Positions 43,059 to 51,394 of a stretch of DNA of 64,000 nucleotides are shown in pieces. Source of the DNA: Salinimicrobium catena (GTDB lineage Bacteria > Bacteroidota > Bacteroidia > Flavobacteriales > Flavobacteriaceae); assembly GCF_900102915.1 (NCBI RefSeq), contig NZ_FNGG01000002.1, forward strand, positions 523,097 to 587,096. The letters run 5' to 3'. Under the pieces are notes generated by a model, which worked only from the letters and a program-made list of their open reading frames with translations, was not told the origin of the DNA and did not search any database. Within the stretch, counting starts at the first letter, position 1, and each line of letters begins with the position of its first letter. Both the position numbers and the translations under genes were made by a program.

Positions 43059-45152
43059 ATGAACAAAGGACTATATATTGCTACTTTAGAGCCGCACAGC
43101 GGAAAATCTCTTATCACCCTCGGCCTCATGAGGGCCTTATTGGGAAAAACAGTTAAGGTTGGTTACTTCCGTCCGATCATTGGGGATACCAAACCGGGAA
43201 AAAGGGATAATCACATCGATACGGTTCTTAAATATTTTGACCTCAAGCTTGATTATGAAGACACTTTCGCCTACACCCGTAGCGAGGTCATTCAAAAGAA
43301 GAATGAAGGAAAAAGCGGTGAGATCCTGGATACCATCATCAGGAAATACAAAAAACTGGAAGACAGCTTTGATTTTGTACTGGTAGAAGGAAGTGATTTT
43401 TCGGGAGAAGGCAGCGTTTTTGAGTTTGATGAAAACGTACTTATCGCCAAGAACCTGGGATTACCGGTGATCATCATCGCCAGCGGAAAAGGTAAAACCA
43501 AAGAAGCTTTGATGGGCAGCATGCAAATGGCTTATCAGACCTTTGTGAATCGGGATGTACGTGTTCTGGCCATGGTAAGCAATAAAATAGAGTTGGACAA
43601 CCTGCCTATCGCCACCAATGGCATGCGTGAATTCCTGCCCGACGATGTGGCGGTTTTTGCCATTCCCCTCATCGACACCCTTGGCAATCCAACCCTTAAG
43701 GAAATTACTGAAGCCCTTGACGGAAAGATCCTATTTGGAGCAGAATTCCTGGATAACCAGTCGGGTAGTTTCAACGTGGGAGCCATGCAGCTTCGCAATT
43801 ACCTGAAACACCTCAAAAATGAAAGTTTGGTGATCACCCCGGGAGACAGGGCAGACATAATTTTGGGAGCTTTACAGGCCAATATTTCCTCTAACTATCC
43901 GCGCATTTCGGGAATAATCCTCACCGGAGGGCTGGTTCCCGAAGACTCCATTATCAAACTCATAGAGGGGCTTTCGCAGGTGGTACCCATCATTTCTGTT
44001 GAGGACGGAACCTTTAATGTCACCAACAAAGTGGGCGCAATAAAATCGAATATTTATGCTGACAGCACCCAGAAGATAGAGACCTCTGTAAGCACTTTTG
44101 AGAAATATATTTCCATAGATCCTTTAATTGAAAGGTTTGTGAACTTCCAGCCACGCGGAATCACGCCACGGATGTTCCAGTACAGCCTCATCAAAAGGGC
44201 GCAACAGGAAAAGAAGCATATCGTTCTGCCGGAAGGTACAGATGACAGAATACTTACAGCTGCTTCACGCCTGCTGGAAATGGACCTGGTTGACCTTACC
44301 ATTTTAGGAGATGAGGAAACCATCAGGAAAAAGATCCAGAAGCTTGCCCTTCCAATGGACTTTGACAAGCTGGAGATCATCAACCCCACCACTTCTGTGT
44401 ACTTTGATGATTACGTGAAGACCTTCTATGAATTGCGCAAGCACAAGAACATCAATATGGATATCGCGAGAGATCTAATGAGCGATGTTTCCTATTTTGG
44501 AACCATGATGATCTACAAAGGTCATGCAGACGGAATGGTTTCTGGTGCGGCCCATACTACCCAGCATACCATTCGCCCTGCCCTACAGTTCATCAAGACC
44601 AAACCGGGGGTTTCTGTAGTTTCATCGGTTTTCTTCATGTGCCTGGAAGACAGGGTTTCTGTATTTGGTGATTGCGCGATCAATCCTAATCCTACTGCGG
44701 AAGAACTCGCCGAGATCTGTATCTCTTCGGCCGAAAGCAGTAAGGCTTTTGGAATTGAACCTAAGATCGCGATGCTTTCCTACTCTTCCGGAAGTTCTGG
44801 AAAAGGTGAAGATGTTGACCGTGTAAGGGAAGCCACCGAAATTGTGAAAAGAAAACGTCCGGACCTTAAGATCGAAGGCCCCATTCAGTATGATGCCGCT
44901 GTTGACCTTAATGTGGGGAAAAGCAAATTACCCGACTCTGAAGTTGCAGGACAGGCCAGTGTACTGATCTTCCCCGATCTTAACACCGGAAACAATACTT
45001 ACAAGGCAGTACAAAGGGAAACAGGAGCTTTGGCTATTGGACCTATGCTGCAAGGACTTAACAAACCGGTCAACGACCTAAGCCGTGGCTGTACCGTAGA
45101 TGACGTTTTCAACACCGTGATCCTAACGGCTATCCAGGCGCAGGGAATTTAA
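43059..45152 (+). CDS. pta: Phosphate acetyltransferase
   Basis: 697 residues in the long three-domain form: an N-terminal CobB-like P-loop domain (LEPHSGKSLITLG), a DRTGG domain (about 215-330), and the catalytic PTA_PTB domain from residue 365 (IKRAQQEKKHIVLPEGTDDRI ... GPMLQGLNKPVNDLSRG). It interconverts acetyl-CoA and acetyl phosphate. It is followed 88 bases later by ackA, giving the standard acetate pathway pair. TACTTTTG (43034-43041) is a good promoter element just upstream. Confidence 0.95.
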   Translation: MNKGLYIATLEPHSGKSLITLGLMRALLGKTVKVGYFRPIIGDTKPGKRDNHIDTVLKYFDLKLDYEDTFAYTRSEVIQKKNEGKSGEILDTIIRKYKKLEDSFDFVLVEGSDFSGEGSVFEFDENVLIAKNLGLPVIIIASGKGKTKEALMGSMQMAYQTFVNRDVRVLAMVSNKIELDNLPIATNGMREFLPDDVAVFAIPLIDTLGNPTLKEITEALDGKILFGAEFLDNQSGSFNVGAMQLRNYLKHLKNESLVITPGDRADIILGALQANISSNYPRISGIILTGGLVPEDSIIKLIEGLSQVVPIISVEDGTFNVTNKVGAIKSNIYADSTQKIETSVSTFEKYISIDPLIERFVNFQPRGITPRMFQYSLIKRAQQEKKHIVLPEGTDDRILTAASRLLEMDLVDLTILGDEETIRKKIQKLALPMDFDKLEIINPTTSVYFDDYVKTFYELRKHKNINMDIARDLMSDVSYFGTMMIYKGHADGMVSGAAHTTQHTIRPALQFIKTKPGVSVVSSVFFMCLEDRVSVFGDCAINPNPTAEELAEICISSAESSKAFGIEPKIAMLSYSSGSSGKGEDVDRVREATEIVKRKRPDLKIEGPIQYDAAVDLNVGKSKLPDSEVAGQASVLIFPDLNTGNNTYKAVQRETGALAIGPMLQGLNKPVNDLSRGCTVDDVFNTVILTAIQAQGI

Positions 45153-45190
45153 TTAAACGTCTAAGGTTTAAGATTTAAGGTTTAAATAAG

Positions 45191-45244
45191 ATGCTGAAAA
45201 TGTCTTTTTTGAAAGGTTTATTCAGAAACAAAAAAATGAAATGA
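45191..45244 (+). CDS. 17-codon leader ORF coupled to ackA
   Basis: ATG at 45191 opens a 17-residue frame encoding MLKMSFLKGLFRNKKMK, a short hydrophobic-basic peptide. Its TGA (45242-45244) overlaps the ackA ATG (45241-45243) as ATGA, the arrangement used for translational coupling. It is preceded by a repetitive AT-rich stretch (TAAGGTTTAAGATTTAAGG, 45163-45181). Whether it is translated is unknown; it would be missed by any length cut-off. Confidence 0.4.
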   Translation: MLKMSFLKGLFRNKKMK

Positions 45245-46428
45245 AAAACATATTAGTAATAAATTCAGGAAGTTCATCTTTAAAATTTCAGTTGATCGAA
45301 ATGCCTTCAGAGAAGGTATTGGCATCAGGCCTTGTAGAACGCATAGGTCTGGAGACGGGGAAAGTTCACTATAAATCTGAAAAATTCTCCACTTCCGAAG
45401 AAATGCAGGTAAAAAACCATTCCGTAGCATTGAAAAAAGTGACCAAATATCTCATGGATCCCGAAAATGGTGTGATCAGTGATCCTTCAGAAATTCCCGC
45501 CATCGGGCACCGGGTGGTGCACGGGGGGGATGCGTTTTCTGATACTGTGGTGATAGACGAGAAAGTAAAAGCTACCGTAAAAGAGCTTTTTTCGCTGGCG
45601 CCACTTCACAATCCGCCTAACCTGAACGGAATAGAAGTTGCCGAAGAGATCTTCCCGCAAGCCAAACAGGTAGCGGTATTTGACACTGCATTTCACCAAA
45701 GCATTCCTTCCGAAGCAAACAGGTATGCCATCCCCAATGAATTCTACGAAAAACATCATATCCAGGTTTACGGTTTTCACGGTACCAGCCATAAGTACGT
45801 TTCAGAAAAGGCCACGGAAATGCTTTCTAAGGCAAATTCCAAACTCATCACCGTCCATCTTGGAAACGGATGTAGTATCACGGCTGTCAAAAATGGCAAA
45901 AGTGTGGACCATTCCCTTGGTTTTGGCCCGGTGAACGGACTCATTATGGGAACCCGAAGCGGCGATATAGACCAGTCGGTGATCTTTTACCTTATCGAAC
46001 AGCTGGGGTATACGGCGAAAGAAGTGAGCGACCTGCTGCACCATAAAAGCGGGATGCTTGGGTTGACCGGTTACAGCGATCTTAGGGACATTGAAGAGCA
46101 AGCCGAAAAAGGCAACCGCGAATGCCAGCTTGCCCTCGACATGAATGCTTACAGGATAAAAAAATATATTGGCGCCTATGCAGCCGCGATGAACGGACTT
46201 GACGCTGTGGTTTTCACTGCGGGGATCGGAGAAAACAGCAATGTGATAAGGAAACTGGTTTGCAGCGACATGGACTACCTGGGAATTGAACTTGACCTTG
46301 AAAAGAACGATGAGCGCTCTAAAGAAAACAGGGAGATCTCTAAACTGGATTCTAAAGTAAAGGTTCTGGTGATACCAACCAATGAGGAGTTGGAGATCGC
46401 GAAACAGACCTTCGCCATGATCTCATAA
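45241..46428 (+). CDS. ackA: Acetate kinase
   Basis: 395 residues of the ASKHA fold: N-terminal VINSGSSSLKFQ, GHRVVHGG near residue 86, FDTAFHQS near 145, GFHGTSHKYVS near 178 and HLGNGCSI near 205, GTRSGDIDQS near 237, and AGIGENS near 325, all signature positions. It makes ATP from acetyl phosphate. The paired pta lies upstream; the terminator after it reaches into the end of the convergent Rrf2 gene. Confidence 0.97.
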   Translation: MKNILVINSGSSSLKFQLIEMPSEKVLASGLVERIGLETGKVHYKSEKFSTSEEMQVKNHSVALKKVTKYLMDPENGVISDPSEIPAIGHRVVHGGDAFSDTVVIDEKVKATVKELFSLAPLHNPPNLNGIEVAEEIFPQAKQVAVFDTAFHQSIPSEANRYAIPNEFYEKHHIQVYGFHGTSHKYVSEKATEMLSKANSKLITVHLGNGCSITAVKNGKSVDHSLGFGPVNGLIMGTRSGDIDQSVIFYLIEQLGYTAKEVSDLLHHKSGMLGLTGYSDLRDIEEQAEKGNRECQLALDMNAYRIKKYIGAYAAAMNGLDAVVFTAGIGENSNVIRKLVCSDMDYLGIELDLEKNDERSKENREISKLDSKVKVLVIPTNEELEIAKQTFAMIS

Positions 46429-46450
46429 AATAGTTTTAAAAGGACGATTC

Positions 46451-46492
46451 AGGGAGAGGTACTATATGAATAAATAGGCCTCTCCCTTTTTT
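46451..46492 (+). terminator. Terminator of ackA
   Basis: Stem AGGGAGAGG (46451-46459) / CCTCTCCCT (46479-46487) with a 19-base loop and a run of T. It lies inside the last codons of the convergent Rrf2 gene. Confidence 0.75.
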
Positions 46493-46893
46493 ACTTTTTC
46501 GGCAAAATGTTCTATCGTATTTTCCTCAAGCTCCTGTAAGAATTTGTTCTTAAACGGCTGTACAGCGAAATGAACCGGACAAGGCTGTTCAGAACTGCAT
46601 TTCTTAAGTCCTAATACACAATCTTCCAGGCGGTCTACCCCGTCTATACTTTTCACCACCTCTATTAAATGAAGTTGCTTTTCTTCATCGGTTAGATAAA
46701 ATCCTCCTTTTGGACCTTTAGAAGAGGAAAGTTTACGCTCTCTTGACAAGATCTGTAAGAGCTTTGACAAAAATGGGGATGGTACCCCTATAGCCTCTGC
46801 AATTTCGGTGGCCCTGATCTTTTTATCTACACTCGCATTCACCGCCAGATATAACACGGCATTGATAGCATACTTACTGGAACTTGACAGCAT
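46462..46893 (-). CDS. Rrf2-family regulator with Fe-S-type cysteines
   Basis: 143 residues. The winged helix-turn-helix (residues 5-65) has the classical ATEIAEAIGVPSPFLSKLLQILSR pattern. Three cysteines, Cys92, Cys99 and Cys105 (DCVLGLKKCSSEQPCPVHF), match the cluster-binding spacing of IscR/NsrR-type sensors. NsrR-like members sense NO. It is divergent from the nos cluster across 226 bases, so it is the natural candidate regulator. It could instead be an IscR-like or cysteine-metabolism regulator; no suf genes are nearby. Confidence 0.85.
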   Translation of the reverse strand: MLSSSSKYAINAVLYLAVNASVDKKIRATEIAEAIGVPSPFLSKLLQILSRERKLSSSKGPKGGFYLTDEEKQLHLIEVVKSIDGVDRLEDCVLGLKKCSSEQPCPVHFAVQPFKNKFLQELEENTIEHFAEKVKKGEAYLFI

Positions 46894-46946
46894 ACTGGTG
46901 GTTTTAAAATTGGACTTCCACTACCCTTCCTGAGCACGGAATAGCG

Positions 46947-47094
46947 CAAATATAGCAAATACTGATGTTGGTCATAATTTCTGAAATGGTATTAGGATAC
47001 TTTTGTCTTAATAAAGCTCATGCGATTCACAATACAAGTTAAAAAATATTTAAAGACCCTTTTATCTTTTATTAATTTAAATATCGTAATTTTG
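46947..47094. promoter_or_regulatory. Divergent promoters between Rrf2 and the nos cluster
   Basis: On the minus strand TATATTTG (46954-46947) is a TAnnTTTG element for the Rrf2 gene. Towards nos there are two: TACTTTTG (46998-47005), overlapped by the perfect inverted repeat GTAT-TAGG-ATAC (46989-47000), and TAATTTTG (47087-47094), 26 bases before the cytochrome start. The inverted repeat is a possible regulator site. Confidence 0.5.
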
Positions 47095-47119
47095 CAGCAT
47101 AACATTAATAACCATTATC

Positions 47120-47620
47120 ATGAAATTAACATTTAAAATTTTCGCAGTTTTTCTAATCTTCCTTGCAATTGGATGTGGAGAAAAGGAAGAAAAAGAAAAG
47201 ATCAAATTAACCGAACAGCCAGAGCAAAGAAAAGAAACAGTAGAAGAAGCAGTAACCACCACTGCCGAAGCAGATGCTATGGACAATAAAGGGATCGGCC
47301 CTGTAAAATCTGTGGAGCTTGGTGACATAGATGCTGCCATGGCCACTAAGGGTGCCGACCTGTTCAAGAACATGTGCTCTGCTTGTCACAAAATGGATAA
47401 AAAATTCATTGGTCCAGCTTTAGCCGATGTTACAGAGAGGCGTTCACCAGAATGGATCATGAACATGATCCTTAACCCTGAACAGATGATCAAGGAAGAT
47501 CCTATCGCTAAGAAGCTCCTGGTAGAATCAAACATGGCCGTGATGGCAAACCAGGGCCTTTCTGAAGAAGAAGCACGAGCTATTCTTGAATATTTCAGAC
47601 AATACGATACAGAAAATTAA
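47120..47620 (+). CDS. Monoheme cytochrome c lipoprotein of the nos cluster
   Basis: 166 residues with a lipobox AIGC (Cys19), an acidic Glu/Lys linker, and one class I cytochrome c domain: CSACH at residues 86-90 and a Met-rich loop (MAVMANQG) that can give the axial Met. Typical of periplasmic electron donors attached to the membrane. It is the first gene of the nos cluster and so is the likely donor to NosZ in an organism that uses no NosR. Confidence 0.85.
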   Translation: MKLTFKIFAVFLIFLAIGCGEKEEKEKIKLTEQPEQRKETVEEAVTTTAEADAMDNKGIGPVKSVELGDIDAAMATKGADLFKNMCSACHKMDKKFIGPALADVTERRSPEWIMNMILNPEQMIKEDPIAKKLLVESNMAVMANQGLSEEEARAILEYFRQYDTEN

Positions 47621-47670
47621 ACTCCCCTTCTCTATCATGACCGGCGTGAACTAATCAAATCCAAATATTT

Positions 47671-48261
47671 ATGAAAACAATTCAAATCTTCATGGGTCTT
47701 GCTATTGCCGCATCCCTTCTTTTAACATCCTGTAAGGATAACGCTACCTCTGCAGAAGCTACTTCATCTACTGAAGAAGAAAGCGTACAGGTGGAATCGA
47801 ACAAAGGACAGGCATATATTGAAGACGAAAGTGAAACTCCAAACGCTCTTCGCATCGCACTGGGTTCAGAAGACCACACTACCCTGGTAACCGCAGTTGA
47901 AGCTGCCGAAGTTCAAAATGCTTTGGTTAATGTTGGTCCGTTAACAGTTTTTGCTCCTACCAATGCAGCTTTTGATGCGTTACCCGAAGGAACCGTAGAA
48001 GACCTTCTAAAGCCCGAAAACAAAGAAAAGCTTGCTTATATCCTTACCAATCATGTTGCTCCAAGTAACTATCCTATTGATATGCTTGAGAAGAACATTA
48101 AAAAAGGGCGTACTCTTTACATGGCCTCTGGGGAGAATGTGGAAGTGAGCCGCGATGGAGAGGATATTCTTGTTGGGGAAGCCAGGATTTTAGGTACCGT
48201 AAAAGCCAGCAATGGATGGGTACATATTGTAGATGCAGTCATTTTACCAAAAAATAAATAA
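47671..48261 (+). CDS. Fasciclin-domain lipoprotein
   Basis: 196 residues: lipobox LLTSC (Cys21), a Ser/Thr/Glu-rich linker, then one FAS1 domain from residue 65: HTTLVTAVEAAEVQNALV, LTVFAPTNAAFDALP, YILTNHVAPSN and NGWVHIVDAVIL. FAS1 domains mediate adhesion or binding at the cell envelope. The pattern cytochrome-fasciclin-NosZ recurs in Bacteroidota nos clusters as far as I recall. Its role in N2O reduction is unknown; a copper or docking function has been guessed by position only. Confidence 0.85.
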   Translation: MKTIQIFMGLAIAASLLLTSCKDNATSAEATSSTEEESVQVESNKGQAYIEDESETPNALRIALGSEDHTTLVTAVEAAEVQNALVNVGPLTVFAPTNAAFDALPEGTVEDLLKPENKEKLAYILTNHVAPSNYPIDMLEKNIKKGRTLYMASGENVEVSRDGEDILVGEARILGTVKASNGWVHIVDAVILPKNK

Positions 48262-48271
48262 TTACAAACCA

Positions 48272-50239
48272 ATGAAAAAAATAAGTTCTTTTTTATCAAT
48301 TACCCTTCTGTCTCTGCTAATGATAAGTTGCGGAGAGGATGACACCAAGACCAAGCAAAGTAAAACAGGTGGTGCCATGGCCTCCAACGCTGCAGAAAGG
48401 GTTTATGTAGCACCGGGTGAACACGATGAATTCTACGCATTCATTTCAGGTGGTTATAGCGGTAACCTTACGGTGTACGGACTTCCTTCAGGAAGGATGC
48501 TTAAGGAGATCCCTGTATTCTCTCAGTTCCCAACTTCAGGATATGGTTATTCTGAAGAAACAAAACCAATGCTGAACACTTCCTTCGGATTTGTGCCCTG
48601 GGGAGATTCTCACCACCCTGATATTTCCCAAACAAATGGAGAGACAGATGGTCGCTGGGTTTTCATCAATGAGAACAACACCCCGAGGATCGCCCGTATT
48701 AGCCTGGAGACGTTTGAGACCGAAGAGATCATTGAAGTTCCGCACAGTGCAGGAAACCACTCTTCTTCTTTCGTGACCGAAAATACCGAGTATGTTGTGG
48801 CAGGTACCCGTTTCTCTGTTCCTTATCCTCAGGAAGATGTGGCTATTGAGAATATGAAAGGTAACTTCAAAGGCCCTCTTACTTTTATCGCTGTTGACGA
48901 TGAAGGCCACATGAAGATCGATTTCCAGCTGAAAATGCCAGGTTTCAACTATGACCTTTCTCACCCAGGGCGTGGGGATTCTCACGGATGGTTCTTCTTC
49001 ACCACCTACAATACTGAAGAAGCCCATACCCTACAGGAGGTGAATGCTTCTCAAAATGACAAGGATTTCATTGCTGCCGTGAACTGGAAAAAGATCCAGG
49101 AATATGTAGCCAATGGCGGAGGTGAAGAGATCGATGCTGAGTATGCCCATAACGTGTATGACCACGAAACGCATACTGCCACTTCTACCATGATGAACAA
49201 AGTGCTTACAGTTGATCCAAGAGACGTGGAAGGAGCTGTATACTTTATGCCTACTCCTAAATCTCCACACGGTTGTGATGTAGATCCTTCTGGAGAATAT
49301 ATAGTGGGTAACGGAAAACTTTCTACAGACCTTACCGTTCACTCTTTCTCTAAAATGCTGAAAGCCATCGAAAACAAAGAATTCGACGGAGAAGCATACG
49401 GCATTCCTATCCTTAACTTTGAATCTACTTTGGCAGGAACTGTTAAAGAAGGAGGTCTTGGACCACTGCACACTGAGTTTGACGGACAAGGAAACGCTTA
49501 CACCACTTTCTTCATCTCTTCTGAAGTTGTGAAGTGGAAATTAGGAACCTGGGAAGTACTGGACAGACAGCCAAGTTATTACTCTGTAGGTCACTTGATG
49601 ATCCCTGGAGGTAACTCGAGAAAACCTGAAGGTAAATACCTTATCTCCATGAACAAGATCACCAAAGACCGTTACCTGCCAACAGGTCCTGAATTAGAGC
49701 ACTCTGCACAGTTGTATGACATCTCTGGTGACAAAATGGAACTGCTTCTGGATTTCCCAACTCACGGGGAGCCTCACTACGCGGCCGGTATCTCTGCTGA
49801 TAAGGTGAAAGCGAATTCCAGAAAGATCTATCGTTTGGATGAGAACAAGCACGAGTACGCTGCACTAAGCGAAGACGATACTAAAATGGTACGTAATGGA
49901 AACGAAGTACACATCTACATGACCACTGTAAGAAGCCACTTCTCTCCAGATAACCTTGAGGGAATTAAAGTGGGCGATAAAGTTTACTTCCACGTGACCA
50001 ACCTTGAGCAGGATTTTGATGTACCACACGGCTTTGCAATGATCGGTGCGAACACTTCAGAGTTGTTGATCATGCCGGGACAAACCAAAACAGTTACCTG
50101 GGAACCTAAGAAAGAAGGAGTTTGGCCATTCTATTGTACAGATTTCTGTTCTGCGCTTCACCAGGAAATGCAGGGATACGTGAGAGTATCCGGAAAAAAT
50201 TCCAATGTACCGCTTAAATGGACGCTGGACGGAGAGTAG
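48272..50239 (+). CDS. nosZ: Nitrous-oxide reductase, clade II (Sec-type lipoprotein)
   Basis: 655 residues from the ATG at 48272. The signal ends in LLMISC, so it is a Sec-exported lipoprotein, as in Bacteroidota clade II NosZ, without the twin-arginine signal of clade I. The seven-blade propeller with CuZ histidines is recognised by GDSHHPD, GNHSSSF, HPGRGDSHGW, YAHNVYDHE, SPHGCDVDPSG and LGPLHTEFDGQGN. The cupredoxin domain carries the CuA motif Cys622-x3-Cys626-x3-His630-x2-Met633. It reduces N2O to N2 at the membrane surface. It is followed by a terminator. Confidence 0.97.
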   Translation: MKKISSFLSITLLSLLMISCGEDDTKTKQSKTGGAMASNAAERVYVAPGEHDEFYAFISGGYSGNLTVYGLPSGRMLKEIPVFSQFPTSGYGYSEETKPMLNTSFGFVPWGDSHHPDISQTNGETDGRWVFINENNTPRIARISLETFETEEIIEVPHSAGNHSSSFVTENTEYVVAGTRFSVPYPQEDVAIENMKGNFKGPLTFIAVDDEGHMKIDFQLKMPGFNYDLSHPGRGDSHGWFFFTTYNTEEAHTLQEVNASQNDKDFIAAVNWKKIQEYVANGGGEEIDAEYAHNVYDHETHTATSTMMNKVLTVDPRDVEGAVYFMPTPKSPHGCDVDPSGEYIVGNGKLSTDLTVHSFSKMLKAIENKEFDGEAYGIPILNFESTLAGTVKEGGLGPLHTEFDGQGNAYTTFFISSEVVKWKLGTWEVLDRQPSYYSVGHLMIPGGNSRKPEGKYLISMNKITKDRYLPTGPELEHSAQLYDISGDKMELLLDFPTHGEPHYAAGISADKVKANSRKIYRLDENKHEYAALSEDDTKMVRNGNEVHIYMTTVRSHFSPDNLEGIKVGDKVYFHVTNLEQDFDVPHGFAMIGANTSELLIMPGQTKTVTWEPKKEGVWPFYCTDFCSALHQEMQGYVRVSGKNSNVPLKWTLDGE

Positions 50240-50275
50240 TATGTTTAATTAGTTAATAATGTAACTCTTCATTTA

Positions 50276-50314
50276 CAAGAAAGCGGGTTGGGTAAACTAC
50301 CCGCTTTCTTTTCT
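50276..50314 (+). terminator. Hairpin terminator after nosZ
   Basis: An 11-bp stem AGAAAGCGGGT / ACCCGCTTTCT, loop of 10, followed by T-rich sequence, between nosZ and the accessory genes. It would make nosZ and the genes upstream more abundant than nosL-D-F-Y. Confidence 0.75.
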
Positions 50315-50329
50315 AAAAAAAGTTTTAAT

Positions 50330-50944
50330 ATGAAACTATCTGGAATCTTAATGGTCATTGGTTCTGCTTTGTTGCTCGGGCTCTTCTTATATCCGTTATG
50401 GAATATACGCCTTGAAGCCCCTCAGTATCCAGACCCTCTTGGGATGGATATCTATATTGCGGGGATTGAAGGCGAGGAAGAATTTGACATCCAGAACATT
50501 GACGGGATCAATCACTATATTGGGATGAAAAAGATCCCTAAACCCTCAGAAATGTGGGAATTTAATGTTTTTCCACTCGTGATTGGCGGAATGGCCGGCC
50601 TTGGTATTCTCCTGGGAGCTTTAGGTTTCTTCGGAAAGATAAGCCCAAACTGGTTTTTAGCCTGGCTGGTTCTAATGGCGATCCTGGGATTGTTAGGAAT
50701 GTATGACTTCAACAGCTGGCTGCTGGAGTACGGTACAGACCTGGACCCTAAAGCCATCATCAAACTTACCGATGCCGAAGGAAATCCATTGAGCTATAAG
50801 CCGCCGCTTTTAGGCTCTGAAAGAATTTTGAACTTTACAGCACATTCCTATCCCGAAACCGGCGCCTACATGATGTTTACGGGAATGTTTTTAACGTTGG
50901 TTGCCTGGTTTACAGGAAGAAAAGCCAAAAAGAATAGAATTTAA
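50330..50944 (+). CDS. nos-cluster membrane protein
   Basis: 204 residues from the ATG at 50330. Four predicted transmembrane segments: residues 2-21, 83-105, 112-132 and 180-196, with extracytoplasmic loops that contain no Cys and few His. No named family. It occupies the position of the NosB-type protein of clade II clusters (between nosZ and nosL/D), but I cannot show homology. It lies 5 bases before nosL, so it belongs to the accessory operon. Confidence 0.7.
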   Translation: MKLSGILMVIGSALLLGLFLYPLWNIRLEAPQYPDPLGMDIYIAGIEGEEEFDIQNIDGINHYIGMKKIPKPSEMWEFNVFPLVIGGMAGLGILLGALGFFGKISPNWFLAWLVLMAILGLLGMYDFNSWLLEYGTDLDPKAIIKLTDAEGNPLSYKPPLLGSERILNFTAHSYPETGAYMMFTGMFLTLVAWFTGRKAKKNRI

Positions 50945-50949
50945 AACCA

Positions 50950-51390
50950 ATGAAAAAGATCATTTACCTTGTTTTTCTAACGATACTGGTCTCTTGCAGC
51001 CAGGAACCCGAACCCATTGATTACGGGAACGAAGCCTGTCACTTTTGTGAAATGACCATAGTCAATCCTGCTTTTTCTGCACAGGCAGTGAGCACCAAAG
51101 GAAAGCAGTATAAATATGATGCAATTGAATGCATGGTAAATGATCTTCTTCAAAAAGACATTGAAATGGCTGTTTTAAAGGTGGCAGATCACTCCCGCCC
51201 CGGAAGTATGATAGACGCTGAAAAAGCTGCTTTTATCATTAACGACAGCATAAAAAGTCCCATGGGCGCCAACCTGGCTGCTCTGAAAAGATCAGAAGTT
51301 TCACCAAATAACGAATCCGGGATGGTTCTGACCTGGGCAGAATTAAACGATCACTTTCTTCAAAAGGATTCTGTGATCACCAATTACTAA
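50950..51390 (+). CDS. nosL: Copper chaperone NosL
   Basis: 146 residues: lipobox ILVSC (Cys16) and the copper-binding motif ACHFCEMTI (about residues 34-42) typical of NosL, plus the conserved YDAIECMVND segment with a second Cys and Met. NosL delivers Cu(I) for CuZ maturation. It overlaps neither neighbour; nosD starts 4 bases later. Confidence 0.93.
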   Translation: MKKIIYLVFLTILVSCSQEPEPIDYGNEACHFCEMTIVNPAFSAQAVSTKGKQYKYDAIECMVNDLLQKDIEMAVLKVADHSRPGSMIDAEKAAFIINDSIKSPMGANLAALKRSEVSPNNESGMVLTWAELNDHFLQKDSVITNY

Positions 51391-51394
51391 GATA

